From NCBI RefSeq assembly GCF_001423885.1, contig NZ_LMPP01000001.1, positions 597,543 to 661,542 on the forward strand: a stretch of 64,000 nucleotides of DNA. The letters are read 5' to 3'. This document shows, piece by piece, positions 44,648 through 53,715 of this stretch. How positions within the stretch are numbered: position 1 is the first letter of the stretch; every line of letters starts with the position of its first letter. The stretch comes from Rathayibacter sp. Leaf185. Its GTDB lineage: Bacteria; Actinomycetota; Actinomycetes; Actinomycetales; Microbacteriaceae. The translations under genes and the position numbers were made by a program. The notes below the pieces were generated by a model. That model ran no database searches, was not told where the DNA came from, and saw only the letters and a program-made list of their open reading frames with translations.

Positions 44648-45544
44648 ATGAACGACACGACGGCGGCGCCCTCGCCCTCGCCCCTGCAGCGCTTCCTGGC
44701 CGACCCGTCGCTCGTGGTGATCGGCGGGCGCTGGCACCTCTTCCCCACGACCGACGGCATCGAGGGCTGGGGCGCGAGCGCGTTCCGCTCCTACTCCTCG
44801 AACGACCTGGTCGAGTGGACCGACGACGGCGAGATCCTGCAGCTGGGCCGCGACGTCGCCTGGGCCGACTCGTTCGCCTGGGCCCCCTCCGCCATCGAGG
44901 CCGACGGCACCCACTACCTCTACTTCACCGCGGGCAACAACATCGGAGTCGCCTGCGCCTCCGGCCCGGCCGGGCCGTACACCGACATCGGCGCCCCCCT
45001 CGTGACGGCCGGCCGGTTCGAGGGCGTCGCGATCGATCCGTCGGTCTTCCGCGACGACGACGGGACTGTGTACCTGCTCTGGGGCAACGGCGTCGCGCAC
45101 CTCGTGCGGCTCGCGGACGATCTCGTGTCGTTCGACGAGGCGGACGTCCACTCGTGGGTGCCCACCGGATTCCGCGAGGCCGCTCACCTGCACCGCCAGG
45201 GCGACTCCTACTTCCTCACGTGGTCCGAGAACGACACCCGCGAGGAGGACTACCGCGTGCGCTGGGCCGTCGGCCCGACTCCGTACGGCCCGTGGACCGA
45301 CGGCGGCGTCCTGCTCGAGAAGAACACCGCGATCGGGATCCTCGCCACCGGCCACCACTCGATCACCCCCGTCCCGGGCACCGACCAGTGGGTGATCGCG
45401 TACCACCGCTTCGCCATCCCCGACGGCGACGGGGTGCACCGCGAGATCGTCTTCGACCTGCTCGTGCACGACGGCGACCGCCTCGTCCCGGTGGTCCCGC
45501 GCCACGAGCACCTCCGCCTCCCCCTGACTCCGACCGACCACTGA
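44648..45544 (+). CDS. GH43 family glycosidase
   Basis: A 298-residue cytoplasmic five-bladed beta-propeller enzyme of the arabinanase/xylosidase type. The three carboxylates are visible: base Asp19 in FLADPSLVV, pKa modulator Asp130 in GVAIDPSVF and acid Glu177 in FREAAHLH. AAGGAG lies before ATG 44648. First gene of a sugar locus controlled from the promoter at 44567. It should hydrolyse the oligosaccharide brought in by the transporter encoded next. Arabinose or xylose side chains are likely but not proven. Confidence 0.9.
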   Translation: MNDTTAAPSPSPLQRFLADPSLVVIGGRWHLFPTTDGIEGWGASAFRSYSSNDLVEWTDDGEILQLGRDVAWADSFAWAPSAIEADGTHYLYFTAGNNIGVACASGPAGPYTDIGAPLVTAGRFEGVAIDPSVFRDDDGTVYLLWGNGVAHLVRLADDLVSFDEADVHSWVPTGFREAAHLHRQGDSYFLTWSENDTREEDYRVRWAVGPTPYGPWTDGGVLLEKNTAIGILATGHHSITPVPGTDQWVIAYHRFAIPDGDGVHREIVFDLLVHDGDRLVPVVPRHEHLRLPLTPTDH

Positions 45545-45603
45545 CCCCCTCCACAGAACACACAGAACAGACCACTGACCCCCTCCACAGAACACACAGA
45601 ACA
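45536..45603. repeat. Two 34-bp tandem repeats at the GH43 stop
   Basis: The unit beginning gaccactgaccccctccac occurs at 45536-45569 and 45570-45603 without visible change. The first copy contains the last two sense codons and the stop (TGA) of the GH43 gene. The second repeats the same stop context in the intergenic space before the binding-protein gene. It is purine-rich CACAGAACACACAGAACAG in its second half. Confidence 0.93.
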
Positions 45604-45613
45604 GAGGTATGCA

Positions 45614-46858
45614 ATGTCGCATCGCTCCCGCACCACCCGTTCGGCGGCTCTCGTCGTCGCCGCCGCGGCCGCTCTCTCCCTGACCGCCTGCGGCGCCTCG
45701 GGCGCCTCCGACGGGAAGACCACGCTGAGCTTCTTCTCGTGGGACAACGAGGCGACGATGACGCCGGTCATCGACGCCTTCGAGACCGCCCACCCCGACA
45801 TCGAGATCGAGTTCTCGAACGCCCCGCCCGTCGCCGAGTACATCTCGACGCTCCAGACGCGCCTCGCGGGCAACAACGCCGCCGACGTCTTCATCATCGC
45901 GGCCGAGAACAAGACCAACCTCATCGAGGGCGGCTTCGTGAAGGACCTCACCGACGAGCCCTTCATGTCGGCGATGTCGCCGTACAACACCGAGACGTAC
46001 AGCGCCGACGGCAAGGCCTACGGGATGTCCACCTCCTCGTGGGCGGGCGGCATCCTGTACAACCGCGCGCTCCTCGAGGCCGCCGGCGTCACCGAGATCC
46101 CGACCGACTGGGACGGGTTCCTCGACGTGCTGAAGACGGTGAAGGACTCCGGAGTCACGCCGTACTACGACTCCGCCTCGCAGATCCCGCTGGGCGTCTC
46201 GGCCCTCGTCGGCTCGGCCGACGCCGAGCAGGGCGGTGAGGTGGACGCTGCGATCTTCGACGGATCCGCCGAGTTCGGAGACCTCTGGGAGGAGCCGCTG
46301 ACGGCCTGGAGCGAGCTGCTCACGAGCGGCCTGATGAGCCAGGACGTCGTCAGCCTGACCGGCGACCAGATCGTCGACGAGTTCGCCAACGGTCGCGTCG
46401 CGATGATGTCCGCCGGCCCCTGGAACCTCCCCGCCGTGCGCGAGAAGGCGCCCGACCTCGATGTCGCCTTCGCTCCGTTCCCGACGCTCGACGGCCAGGG
46501 ATACTGGGCCGGCGCCGCGTCGCCCGGCTTCGCCATCAACTCCAAGACCGAGCACACGGCCGAGGCGGAGGAGTTCCTCACCTTCCTCGGCAGCGAGGAG
46601 GGCGTCCGCATCTACCAGGAGGGCACCTCGGCGCTCACCACCACGACGAACTACTCGCCCGTCATCGACCCCGCGCTCGAGCCCAACCTGGCAGGTCTGC
46701 AGGCGGGCGAGTTCTACCTCCCGCAGATCGCCTGGCCGCGCGAGCAGGACGCGCTGAACACCGAGGCCGTGGCGCAGATCCAGCTCCTCGCTCAGGGGCA
46801 GTCCACTCCCGCTGACGTCGCCGCCGCCCTCCAGGCGCGACTCGAGTCGCAGGGCTGA
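45614..46858 (+). CDS. Sugar ABC transporter substrate-binding lipoprotein
   Basis: A 414-residue family 1 binding protein with lipobox LTAC (Cys26). The mature domain shows LSFFSWDNEATMTPVIDAFE and GILYNRALLEAAGVTEIPTD, typical for oligosaccharide binding. Ribosome site AGAGG before ATG 45614. It is followed by two permease genes. With two GH43-type enzymes in the locus, the ligand is likely an arabino- or xylo-oligosaccharide. Confidence 0.92.
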   Translation: MSHRSRTTRSAALVVAAAAALSLTACGASGASDGKTTLSFFSWDNEATMTPVIDAFETAHPDIEIEFSNAPPVAEYISTLQTRLAGNNAADVFIIAAENKTNLIEGGFVKDLTDEPFMSAMSPYNTETYSADGKAYGMSTSSWAGGILYNRALLEAAGVTEIPTDWDGFLDVLKTVKDSGVTPYYDSASQIPLGVSALVGSADAEQGGEVDAAIFDGSAEFGDLWEEPLTAWSELLTSGLMSQDVVSLTGDQIVDEFANGRVAMMSAGPWNLPAVREKAPDLDVAFAPFPTLDGQGYWAGAASPGFAINSKTEHTAEAEEFLTFLGSEEGVRIYQEGTSALTTTTNYSPVIDPALEPNLAGLQAGEFYLPQIAWPREQDALNTEAVAQIQLLAQGQSTPADVAAALQARLESQG

Positions 46859-46871
46859 GCCCGGGCCTCGG

Positions 46872-47816
46872 ATGACCGCCCACACCGCCACCCGCGGCGC
46901 CGGAGCCCTCGCGCTCCGGCGCCCCGCCTCTCCGCTCCGCCGACGCGAGACCATCAGCACCGGGATGTTCCTGGTGCCGATCCTGCTCGTCTTCGCACTC
47001 CTGTTCGCCGTGCCGCTGGCGCAGTCGTTCTACTTCAGCCTGACGAACTTCGACGGGTACTCGGTCGACTCCGACTTCGTCGGCTTCGCCAACTACGTCA
47101 GCATCTTCCGCGACCCGGCGATGCTCGCCGGGCTCGTCTTCACCCTCACCTACAGCCTCGGCACCACGGCGATCGTCACGGCGCTGGCGATCCCGCTGGC
47201 GCTCGTGCTCAACCGGCCCTTCGTCGGCCGCGGAGCCGTCCGCGCGATCCTCTTCTTCCCGGCCATCCCGAGCATCGCGATCCTCGGCCTGGTCTGGGGG
47301 CTCATCCTGTCCCCGCTCGGCTCCGGAGCGATCAACCGCGTCCTCGAGGCCGTCGCCGGGCTCGGTCCGGTGCCCTGGCTCTCGAACGGTGCCCTGGCGC
47401 AGCTCTCCGTGATCGTCGTGGGGGTCTGGTCGAGCACCGGCTGGCACGCGATCCTCTACCTCGCCTACCTGCAGTCGATCCCGGAGGACTACTACGAGGT
47501 CGCCCGCATCGACGGAGCGTCGGCCCCGCGCCGGTTCTTCTCGATCACGCTCCCCCTCCTCGCCCCCGCGGTGACGGTGAGCACCCTCCTCCTGATGACG
47601 GGCGGGCTGAAGGTCTACGACCTCCCGTTCACCCTGACCAAGGGCGGGCCGGGGTTCTCGACCTACACGATCACGCAGTCGATCATCCAGAACGGAGTCG
47701 CGCAGGCGCAGTTCGGCAAGGCCTCGGCCCTCGCCGTGGTGTTCCTGCTCGTCGTCGGCTCGATCGTCGCGGTCCAGCTGCTCATCTCGCGCCGCTTCGA
47801 GGAGAGGACCTCATGA
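46872..47816 (+). CDS. Sugar ABC transporter permease (MalF-type)
   Basis: A 314-residue permease, six predicted spans, with EAA loop YYEVARIDGASAPRRFFSIT. Begins 13 bp after the binding-protein stop and overlaps the next permease gene by four bases (ATGA). Partner of the following permease; the ATPase is not in the locus. Confidence 0.93.
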   Translation: MTAHTATRGAGALALRRPASPLRRRETISTGMFLVPILLVFALLFAVPLAQSFYFSLTNFDGYSVDSDFVGFANYVSIFRDPAMLAGLVFTLTYSLGTTAIVTALAIPLALVLNRPFVGRGAVRAILFFPAIPSIAILGLVWGLILSPLGSGAINRVLEAVAGLGPVPWLSNGALAQLSVIVVGVWSSTGWHAILYLAYLQSIPEDYYEVARIDGASAPRRFFSITLPLLAPAVTVSTLLLMTGGLKVYDLPFTLTKGGPGFSTYTITQSIIQNGVAQAQFGKASALAVVFLLVVGSIVAVQLLISRRFEERTS

Positions 47817-48715
47817 CCACCCTCATCAAGGACCCCGCCCCGGCCCTCGAGCTCGAGCCGCCCCGGCGCCGACGCCCGGCGGGGCCCGCTCGGCGCCGCC
47901 GCCGCTGGGGCAGCGCGCTCACCAGCGTCGGCATGATCGCGCTCGCCGCCCTCGTCGGTGCTCCCTTCTACTACATCGTCGTCAGCACGCTGAAGACGCA
48001 GCAGGAGGTGTCGAGCGCCCCGTTCGCCCTGCCGAGCACCTTCGACCCGAGCAACTACGCGGACGTGTTCGCCTCGGTCCCCATCCTCGGAGCCTTCGCG
48101 AACACGCTCTACGTGACCGTCGCCTCCGTGGCCCTGATGCTGCTCGTGGGGTCGATGGCCGCCTACGCGATGCTGCTGCGCAAGACGGTCGTGACCCGGG
48201 TCGCCTCCGTGGTCCTGATCATCGCGTTCCTCGTGCCGGGTCAGGCGACGCTGATCCCGCTCTACCGGCTGCTCGCCGGCGCCGGTCTCGTGGACAGCCT
48301 CGAGGGCCTGATCCTGCTCTACGCCGCGGGCTCGATCTTCTGCTACTTCCTGATCCAGGGGTACATGAAGTCGCTGCCGCTCGAGATCTTCGAGGCGGCA
48401 CGCATCGACGGCGCCGGACCGTGGCAGATCTACTGGCGCATCGTGCTGCCGCTGATCCGCCCGATCCTCATCACGGTGGGCGTGTTCCAGACGATGTGGG
48501 TGTGGAACGACTTCATCACTCCGAACGTGTTCATCAGCTCGCCCGAGAAGCAGACCCTGGTGCTGCAGGTCTACAAGGCGGTCGGGCAGTTCGGCGTGAA
48601 CTGGCCCGCGTTCCTGACGCTCAGCGTGATCGTGCTGCTGCCGATGGTGGTGTTCTTCATCGCGATGCAGAAGCACATCGTCGGCGGCCTGGTCTCGGGC
48701 AGCGTGAAGGGATGA
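47813..48715 (+). CDS. Sugar ABC transporter permease (MalG-type)
   Basis: A 300-residue permease with an Arg-rich N-terminal tail (PPRRRRPAGPARRRRR), six spans and EAA loop EIFEAARIDGAGPWQIYWR. ATG overlaps the upstream stop, and its own stop overlaps the ATG of the second glycosidase gene, so the locus is tightly coupled. Confidence 0.93.
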   Translation: MTTLIKDPAPALELEPPRRRRPAGPARRRRRWGSALTSVGMIALAALVGAPFYYIVVSTLKTQQEVSSAPFALPSTFDPSNYADVFASVPILGAFANTLYVTVASVALMLLVGSMAAYAMLLRKTVVTRVASVVLIIAFLVPGQATLIPLYRLLAGAGLVDSLEGLILLYAAGSIFCYFLIQGYMKSLPLEIFEAARIDGAGPWQIYWRIVLPLIRPILITVGVFQTMWVWNDFITPNVFISSPEKQTLVLQVYKAVGQFGVNWPAFLTLSVIVLLPMVVFFIAMQKHIVGGLVSGSVKG

Positions 48716-49668
48716 CCGGATTCCTGCTCGCCTACTTCCTCCCCGGTGAGCGCGAGGACGGCGAGCGGGTGCGACTGGCGGTGAGCGAGGGGGCGACTCC
48801 GGAGTCGTTCCTCCCGCTCCCGATCGAGGTGCCGGTGCCGCGGGTCGGCGAGCGCGGTGCCCGCGATCCGTTCCTGGTGCGCGACGCGGCGACGGACCGG
48901 TTCATCATGGTCGCGACCGACCTGCGGACCTGGCCCGACGGCGACTGGCACCGGGCCGTCCGACGCGGGAGCCGCTCGATCCTGGTCTGGCACTCGAGCG
49001 ATCTCGTCGACTGGAGCGACGCCTCCCTGCACGAGGTGGCCCCCGAGGCGGCGGGCAACGCCTGGGCGCCGAAGGCGTACTGGAGCACCGAGCGCGGCTG
49101 CTGGCTGGTGTTCTTCTCCTCGGGCCTGTTCGCTCCGGAGTCGGATCGCCGGGCGGCCGCGCACCAGCGGATCCTCGTGGTCGAGACCCCCGACTTCGCC
49201 GCCTTCTCGCCGGCGCGGGTCGCCCTCGACACGGGGCGCGACGTCATCGACGCCGCCTTCCTCGAGCGGGGCGACGAGTGGCTCCGCTTCACCGTCGAGG
49301 CCGAGAGCGTCGGAGGCGTCAGCGCGATCACCCTCGCGCGCGGCCCCTCGCTCGACGGTCCGTTCGAAACCGTGCGCTCCGGCATCGGCACCCCCGAACT
49401 GGCGCAGGGCGAGGGCCCCGCGGTCGCCTCCTCGCCCGACGGGGAGCGGACCTGGCTCCTGATCGACGAGTTCGGGCTGCGCGGCTACCGCGTGTTCGTC
49501 AGCGACGACCCGCGCTCCGGCGCGTTCGAGCCGGTCAGGGGCGCCCGCCTCCCCGCCGACGCGCGGCACGGCTCGTTGCTCGCGCTCGATCGCGACGAGG
49601 CCGACCGCCTCCGCTCGCTGCTGCCGGCCGGCGTGGGACGATCGACGCGAGGAGGCGCGACATGGTGA
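48712..49668 (+). CDS. GH43-like glycosidase (five-bladed propeller)
   Basis: A 318-residue protein with beta-propeller motifs (GARDPFLVRDAATDRFIMVA, WAPKAYWSTERGCWLVFF, TPELAQGEGPAVASS). Asp in ARDPF could be the base and Glu in AQGEGPA the acid, as in the GH43/GH117-like arabinosidases. No signal peptide. Overlaps the permease upstream (ATGA) and the LacI gene downstream by seven bases, so it is inside the operon. It probably works together with the first GH43 enzyme on the same substrate. Confidence 0.8.
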   Translation: MTGFLLAYFLPGEREDGERVRLAVSEGATPESFLPLPIEVPVPRVGERGARDPFLVRDAATDRFIMVATDLRTWPDGDWHRAVRRGSRSILVWHSSDLVDWSDASLHEVAPEAAGNAWAPKAYWSTERGCWLVFFSSGLFAPESDRRAAAHQRILVVETPDFAAFSPARVALDTGRDVIDAAFLERGDEWLRFTVEAESVGGVSAITLARGPSLDGPFETVRSGIGTPELAQGEGPAVASSPDGERTWLLIDEFGLRGYRVFVSDDPRSGAFEPVRGARLPADARHGSLLALDRDEADRLRSLLPAGVGRSTRGGATW

Positions 49669-50660
49669 CGATCCACGACGTGGCGAAGGAGGCGGGGGTC
49701 TCCCCCATGACCGTCTCGCACGTCCTGAACGAGCATCCGCATGTGCGCGAGAGCACCCGGGAGCACGTGCTCGGCGTGATCGCCCGGCTCGACTACCGCG
49801 TCAACGTCGCTGCCCGCAACCTCCGGACCGGACGGACCGGCACCATCGGCCTGGCCGTCCCCGAGATCGATCGCCCCTACTACGGCCGCCTCGCCGCCGA
49901 GATCATCACCGCCGCCGAGAAGCACGGCCTCCGGGTCGTGATCGAGCAGACCGGTGCCCGGCGCGAGAACGAGCTCGAGGCGCTCGCCTCGTCGCGCAAG
50001 CGCCTCTACGACGGCATCATCCTCAGCACCGTCGGTCTCGGCGCCGCCGACACCGAGCTGCTGCGCGTCGATCATCCGCTCGTCATCCTCGGCGAGCGCA
50101 TCTTCGAGGGGCCCGTCGACCACGTCGCGATGGCCAACGTCGAGGGCGCCCGCACCGCGGTCGCCCACCTGATCGAGCGCGGCTGCCGGCGCATCGTCAT
50201 GGTCGACAACCCGGAGCACGACGAGGTCGACGTCTCGAGCCTCCGCCTCGAGGGCTACCGGCGCGCCCATCGCGACGCCGGGCTGCCCGTCGACCCCGAT
50301 CTGCACGTGAACGTCTCGGAGTTCACGATGACGGGCGGCGCCGAGGGGATCCGCGACATCATCGACCGCGGGATCGCCTTCGACGGGGTGTTCTGCATCA
50401 CCGACACGGTCGGCATCGGCGTCCTCCGCGGCCTCGCGGACCGGAGCGTCGCGGTGCCGGGGGACGTCCGCGTCGCCGCGTTCGACGCCATCATCGAGGG
50501 CGAGTACACCATCCCGAGGCTGACCACCATCGATCCCGACCACGCCTACATGGCCCGCACGGCCGTCGAGCGGCTGGTGCACCGCATCGCCGGCGGGACC
50601 GAGCCGGCGGGCGAGTACACCGCGGCGCCGAAGCTCGTCGTGCGGGAGAGCTCGGCCTGA
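49662..50660 (+). CDS. LacI family transcriptional regulator
   Basis: A 332-residue complete LacI protein: HTH and hinge (VTIHDVAKEAGVSPMTVSHV) at residues 1-55 and a periplasmic-binding-like effector domain. ATG 49662 lies inside the end of the glycosidase gene, with GGAGG 5-10 bases upstream. As the last gene of the operon it likely represses it by binding the two TGTATCGATACA-type sites at 44593 and 44611, and is released by the imported sugar. Confidence 0.93.
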   Translation: MVTIHDVAKEAGVSPMTVSHVLNEHPHVRESTREHVLGVIARLDYRVNVAARNLRTGRTGTIGLAVPEIDRPYYGRLAAEIITAAEKHGLRVVIEQTGARRENELEALASSRKRLYDGIILSTVGLGAADTELLRVDHPLVILGERIFEGPVDHVAMANVEGARTAVAHLIERGCRRIVMVDNPEHDEVDVSSLRLEGYRRAHRDAGLPVDPDLHVNVSEFTMTGGAEGIRDIIDRGIAFDGVFCITDTVGIGVLRGLADRSVAVPGDVRVAAFDAIIEGEYTIPRLTTIDPDHAYMARTAVERLVHRIAGGTEPAGEYTAAPKLVVRESSA

Positions 50661-50690
50661 GCTCGGGCTCGGCGAGGCAGAGGTGACCCC

Positions 50691-51005
50691 TCAGACGCGC
50701 GAGACGAGCCCGTGCCCGAGGGCGCTGAGGACCTCCTCATTGCGGCGGTAGTGCGACCACTGTCCGATCCGCGTGCAGGTCACCAGGCCCGCCCGCTGCA
50801 GCGTCGCCATGAACTGCGAGGCGGTGGACTGCGAGACCTCGGCCCGCGCCTGGATGTGCTTGAGGCACACTCCGACCTCTTCGGCCGGCCTGTCCTGCGG
50901 GGGGAACGTCTCGGGCTCGCCGAGCCAGCCGAGGATCGCGAGCCGGGTCGGGTGACCGAGGGCCTTGAAGGCCGCCACCATCTGCTCGTCCGTCAGCTCC
51001 GCCAT
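50691..51005 (-). CDS. ArsR-type winged-helix regulator
   Basis: A 104-residue ArsR/SmtB-family protein (FKALGHPTRLAILGWL, then RAEVSQSTASQFMATLQRAG). Only one Cys pair element (VCLKH; TCTRIG) is present and no classical metal-site motif is clear, so it may sense something other than metals. Divergent from an SDR-type reductase gene, a frequent pairing in which the regulator represses the reductase gene. Confidence 0.9.
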   Translation of the reverse strand: MAELTDEQMVAAFKALGHPTRLAILGWLGEPETFPPQDRPAEEVGVCLKHIQARAEVSQSTASQFMATLQRAGLVTCTRIGQWSHYRRNEEVLSALGHGLVSRV

Positions 51006-51013
51006 GCCGACGA

Positions 51014-51040
51014 CTATATCGCAGTATCGCGATGTACCGA
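51014..51040. promoter_or_regulatory. Probable ArsR operator
   Basis: The 86-bp gap between the divergent ArsR and reductase genes is AT-richer than its surroundings and holds repeated TATCGC/CGATG elements, with the palindrome ATCGCGAT at 51026-51033. This suits a winged-helix repressor. The exact site is not certain. Confidence 0.5.
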
Positions 51041-51091
51041 TGCTGTGCTACTCCTTAAATCGGTAGATCACGATTCAACGATGGAGGCGGC

Positions 51092-52144
51092 ATGACACGA
51101 CGGACGGCACTGGTGGTCGGGGCACGGGGAGTGATCGGGGGCAACCTGATCGAGCATCTCGAGCGGGAGGGCGGCTGGGACGTGATCGGACTCTCCCGGC
51201 GCGGAGGAGCCGATGCGGGCGTCGTCCGCCACAGGTCGATCGACCTGCTCGACAGGGCGGCGACGGCGGAGGGCCTGCGCGATCTGACCGAGGTGACCCA
51301 CGTCTTCTACGCCGCCTACCAGGACAGGCCGACCTGGGCCGAGCTGGTCGAGCCGAACCTCGCGATGCTGACGAACGTCGTCGACGCGATCGAGCCCGTC
51401 GCCGCCCGACTGGAGCACATCGGCCTGATGCAGGGGTACAAGGTCTACGGCGCACACCTCGGGCCGTTCTCGACGCCGGCGAAGGAGGACGACCCCGGGC
51501 ACATGCCGCCCGAGTTCAACGTCGACCAGCAGCAGTTCCTCGAGCGCCGGCAGGCGGGCGCCACCTGGACGTGGTCGGCGCTCCGGCCGTCGGTCGTGGC
51601 GGGAGTCGGGCTGGGCAACCCGATGAACCTGGCGATGGTCATCGCGGTCTACGCCTCGATCAGCAAGGAGCTCGGCATCCCGCTGCGCTTCCCGGGCCGC
51701 CCCGGCGCCTACACCGCGCTGATCGAGCTGACGGACGCCGATCTGCTCTCCCGGGCGATCACCTGGGCGGCGACGACGCCCGAGACCCGGAACCAGGCGT
51801 ACAACATCACCAACGGCGACCTGTTCCGCTGGTCGAGGATGTGGCCCGCGATCGCGGCGTTCTTCGACCTCGACGCCGCCCCTCCGCTGCCGATGAGCCT
51901 GACCGAGGTCATGGCCGACAAGGGGCCGCTGTGGGACGCGATGACCCTGCGCCACGGTCTCGTCAGGACCCCGTACTCGGAGGTGTCCTCGTGGCGGTTC
52001 GGCGACTTCGTCTTCGGCTGGGACTACGACGTCCTCGCCGACACCTCGAAGTCGCGACGGGCCGGGTTCCACGAGTACGTCGACAGCGAGGCGATGCTCC
52101 TGCGCATCTTCCAGGACCTCCGCGACCGGCGGCTCATCCCGTGA
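51092..52144 (+). CDS. PRISE-like SDR reductase
   Basis: A 350-residue NAD(P)-dependent reductase of the atypical SDR group related to plant progesterone 5-beta-reductase/iridoid synthase. It has the nucleotide-binding ALVVGARGVIGGNLIEHL, the LMQGYKVYGAHLGPF segment that replaces the usual YxxxK, and a C-terminal substrate domain. It reduces activated C=C bonds in enones. Divergent from ArsR. Confidence 0.85.
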   Translation: MTRRTALVVGARGVIGGNLIEHLEREGGWDVIGLSRRGGADAGVVRHRSIDLLDRAATAEGLRDLTEVTHVFYAAYQDRPTWAELVEPNLAMLTNVVDAIEPVAARLEHIGLMQGYKVYGAHLGPFSTPAKEDDPGHMPPEFNVDQQQFLERRQAGATWTWSALRPSVVAGVGLGNPMNLAMVIAVYASISKELGIPLRFPGRPGAYTALIELTDADLLSRAITWAATTPETRNQAYNITNGDLFRWSRMWPAIAAFFDLDAAPPLPMSLTEVMADKGPLWDAMTLRHGLVRTPYSEVSSWRFGDFVFGWDYDVLADTSKSRRAGFHEYVDSEAMLLRIFQDLRDRRLIP

Positions 52145-52192
52145 GCGCGGCGGCCCTCGACGGCGGTGGCGGGTGCTCGCTACGGTGACGAC

Positions 52193-52441
52193 ATGCCTGC
52201 AGATCGAGTCCTCGCCCCGGAGCCGCCCGCCGACGGGTCGAAGCCGAAGGGGCCCGCGTCGTACTTCGCGAGCATCGAGCGCACCTACGAGCGCCCGATC
52301 CAGGAGTGGCTGGACCTCGCTGACGCGAAGCTCGACGAAGTGCCGCACATGCAGGTCGTCGCCTGGCTGAAGGACGAGCACGGGCTGGGCCACGGGCACG
52401 CGAACGCGATAGTCGCGTACGTGAAGGCCGCACGCGCTTGA
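52193..52441 (+). CDS. DUF4287 protein
   Basis: An 82-residue small protein. The second half (ASYFASIERTYERPIQEWLD, MQVVAWLKDEHGLGHGHANA) is the DUF4287 helical domain, function unknown. ATG 52193 has no ribosome site but TACGGT six bases upstream, a leaderless pattern. Stands immediately before the first dyad-promoter element. Confidence 0.87.
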   Translation: MPADRVLAPEPPADGSKPKGPASYFASIERTYERPIQEWLDLADAKLDEVPHMQVVAWLKDEHGLGHGHANAIVAYVKAARA

Positions 52442-52455
52442 CGAGCCGGCGCCGT

Positions 52456-52514
52456 CCGCTTGCGGACGTGTCCTCAAGCGGCACTTGCCCGCGGGGAGCC
52501 CGCGTCGCGACACT
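52456..52514 (+). promoter_or_regulatory. Dyad-promoter element, copy 1
   Basis: Imperfect palindrome 52456-52481: left arm CCGCTTGCGGAC, GT, right arm GTCCTCAAGCGG (eleven of twelve pairs). Two bases later CTTG starts a -35-like TTGCCC (52485-52490). An 18-bp spacer and -10-like GACACT (52509-52514) follow. It lies upstream of the three-TM protein gene starting at 52575. Confidence 0.72.
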
Positions 52515-52574
52515 CGACACCAGCGCATGTCCGTGGCAGACGCCGGCCCACGAAGCGCCGAGAGGAGGACGTCG

Positions 52575-52964
52575 TTGATCGAGACCCAGCCCGGCGCCTC
52601 CGACTCGGGCACCGCCGTCGCGACTGAACCGCGCGACCTCCGCTCGTGGCTCCGAGAAGGCGCCTTCGGGCCGACCGAGCTCTCCCACCGCGGAGTGCTC
52701 CTGGTCCTCCTGTCGGTCGTCGTCGTCATCGTCCCCGTCGTGGGTCTGACGCTGCTGTCGGTCGAGGTGCACCTGGCGTTGAAGGTGTCGGTGCTCGCCG
52801 TGACCGTGGTCGCCCTCGTCGGAGCGGCGCTGCGCGTGATCGCGGACGCCCGGCCCACCCCGCGGAGCGACCTCGATCGGGCCGGGAAAGTGATCGGAGC
52901 CGTCGCCGCCCTCTTCACGGCGCTCGCGGTGATCCTCGACTGGGGCGGCCTCGACCTCCTCTGA
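52575..52964 (+). CDS. Three-TM membrane protein, paralog 1
   Basis: A 129-residue membrane protein: hydrophilic N-terminus with SWLREGAFGPTELSHRG, two adjacent hydrophobic spans, a conserved loop (DLDRAGKVIGAVAALFTALA) leading into a third span, ending ILDWGGLDLL. TTG 52575 is chosen because AGGAGG is six bases upstream. ATG 52527 is an in-frame alternative. It resembles the protein encoded at 55649 along its whole length, and both lie behind the same dyad-promoter element. No known family recognised. Confidence 0.72.
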   Translation: MIETQPGASDSGTAVATEPRDLRSWLREGAFGPTELSHRGVLLVLLSVVVVIVPVVGLTLLSVEVHLALKVSVLAVTVVALVGAALRVIADARPTPRSDLDRAGKVIGAVAALFTALAVILDWGGLDLL

Positions 52965-52979
52965 CATCGACGCGCCGGG

Positions 52980-53549
52980 CTACAGCCCGTCGACGAGGGC
53001 CGACTGCAGTTCGGCGCTGACGTCGCCGGGCGGCTCGACCTCGACGGCGAGCGCCTGCACCGCGCGGCTGTAGAAGTTGCGGGCCGCGGCGGCGAGCGCG
53101 ATGTCGACGATCTCGCGATCGGTGAAGCCGGCCTCGCGCAACCGGAGACTGTCCGCCTCCGTCATGTCGGCCGCGTCCCTGCTGATCCGCTCCGCGAACT
53201 CCATCATCGCGACCTCGGCGGGGGTCAGCCCGGCGTCGCGGAAGTCGCGCGCGATGCGGATCAGCTGCTCCTCGGGGAGGTACCGCGAGGCGACGCGGCC
53301 GTGCGCGAGCAGGCAGTGCGCCGAGCGGGCCCCACGGGCGGCCGCCAGGGTCACGAGCTCGTAGCGCCGGCGATCCATCTGCGCGGTGATCGCCCTGCTC
53401 AGCTCGTTCCAGGCGAGGAGGGCGCCGGGATTGAGACCCAGCACCTTCGTGTGGGCCGCCACGGAGCCCTGGTCGTGCACGTCGTCGGCGTAGAGCTCGG
53501 CCACCGAGCCCGCCGCCTCCGATTCGGGAACAGTCACGATGATCGACAC
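52980..53549 (-). CDS. Carboxymuconolactone decarboxylase-family protein
   Basis: A 189-residue all-helical AhpD-like protein. The usual peroxidase motif Cys-x-x-Cys appears as SAHCLLAHG, with only the second Cys kept, so classical thiol peroxidase chemistry is doubtful, though the His of the proton relay is present. GTG 53549 has GGAG seven bases upstream. Divergent from the AraC-GyrI regulator. Confidence 0.87.
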   Translation of the reverse strand: MSIIVTVPESEAAGSVAELYADDVHDQGSVAAHTKVLGLNPGALLAWNELSRAITAQMDRRRYELVTLAAARGARSAHCLLAHGRVASRYLPEEQLIRIARDFRDAGLTPAEVAMMEFAERISRDAADMTEADSLRLREAGFTDREIVDIALAAAARNFYSRAVQALAVEVEPPGDVSAELQSALVDGL

Positions 53550-53715
53550 GGTCGCTCTCCTCGTCCTCCACTGCGGCGCGCCGGTGCGTCCGCCCTCGGA
53601 GGCTAGCCCCGCGGACGCCCGTGCGGCAGGGGCACCGGCAGGCCGATCGGATCGGACCGGATGAGTAGGGTGCCGGTCGGGAGCACCGGCGAGTCTGGAT
53701 CTCGAAGGGGGAGCC

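Noticed and set aside
52456-52487. The dyad read as a rho-independent terminator
   Set aside because: The loop would be two bases, there is no T-run, and the same block with the same spacing to hexamers lies upstream of genes.
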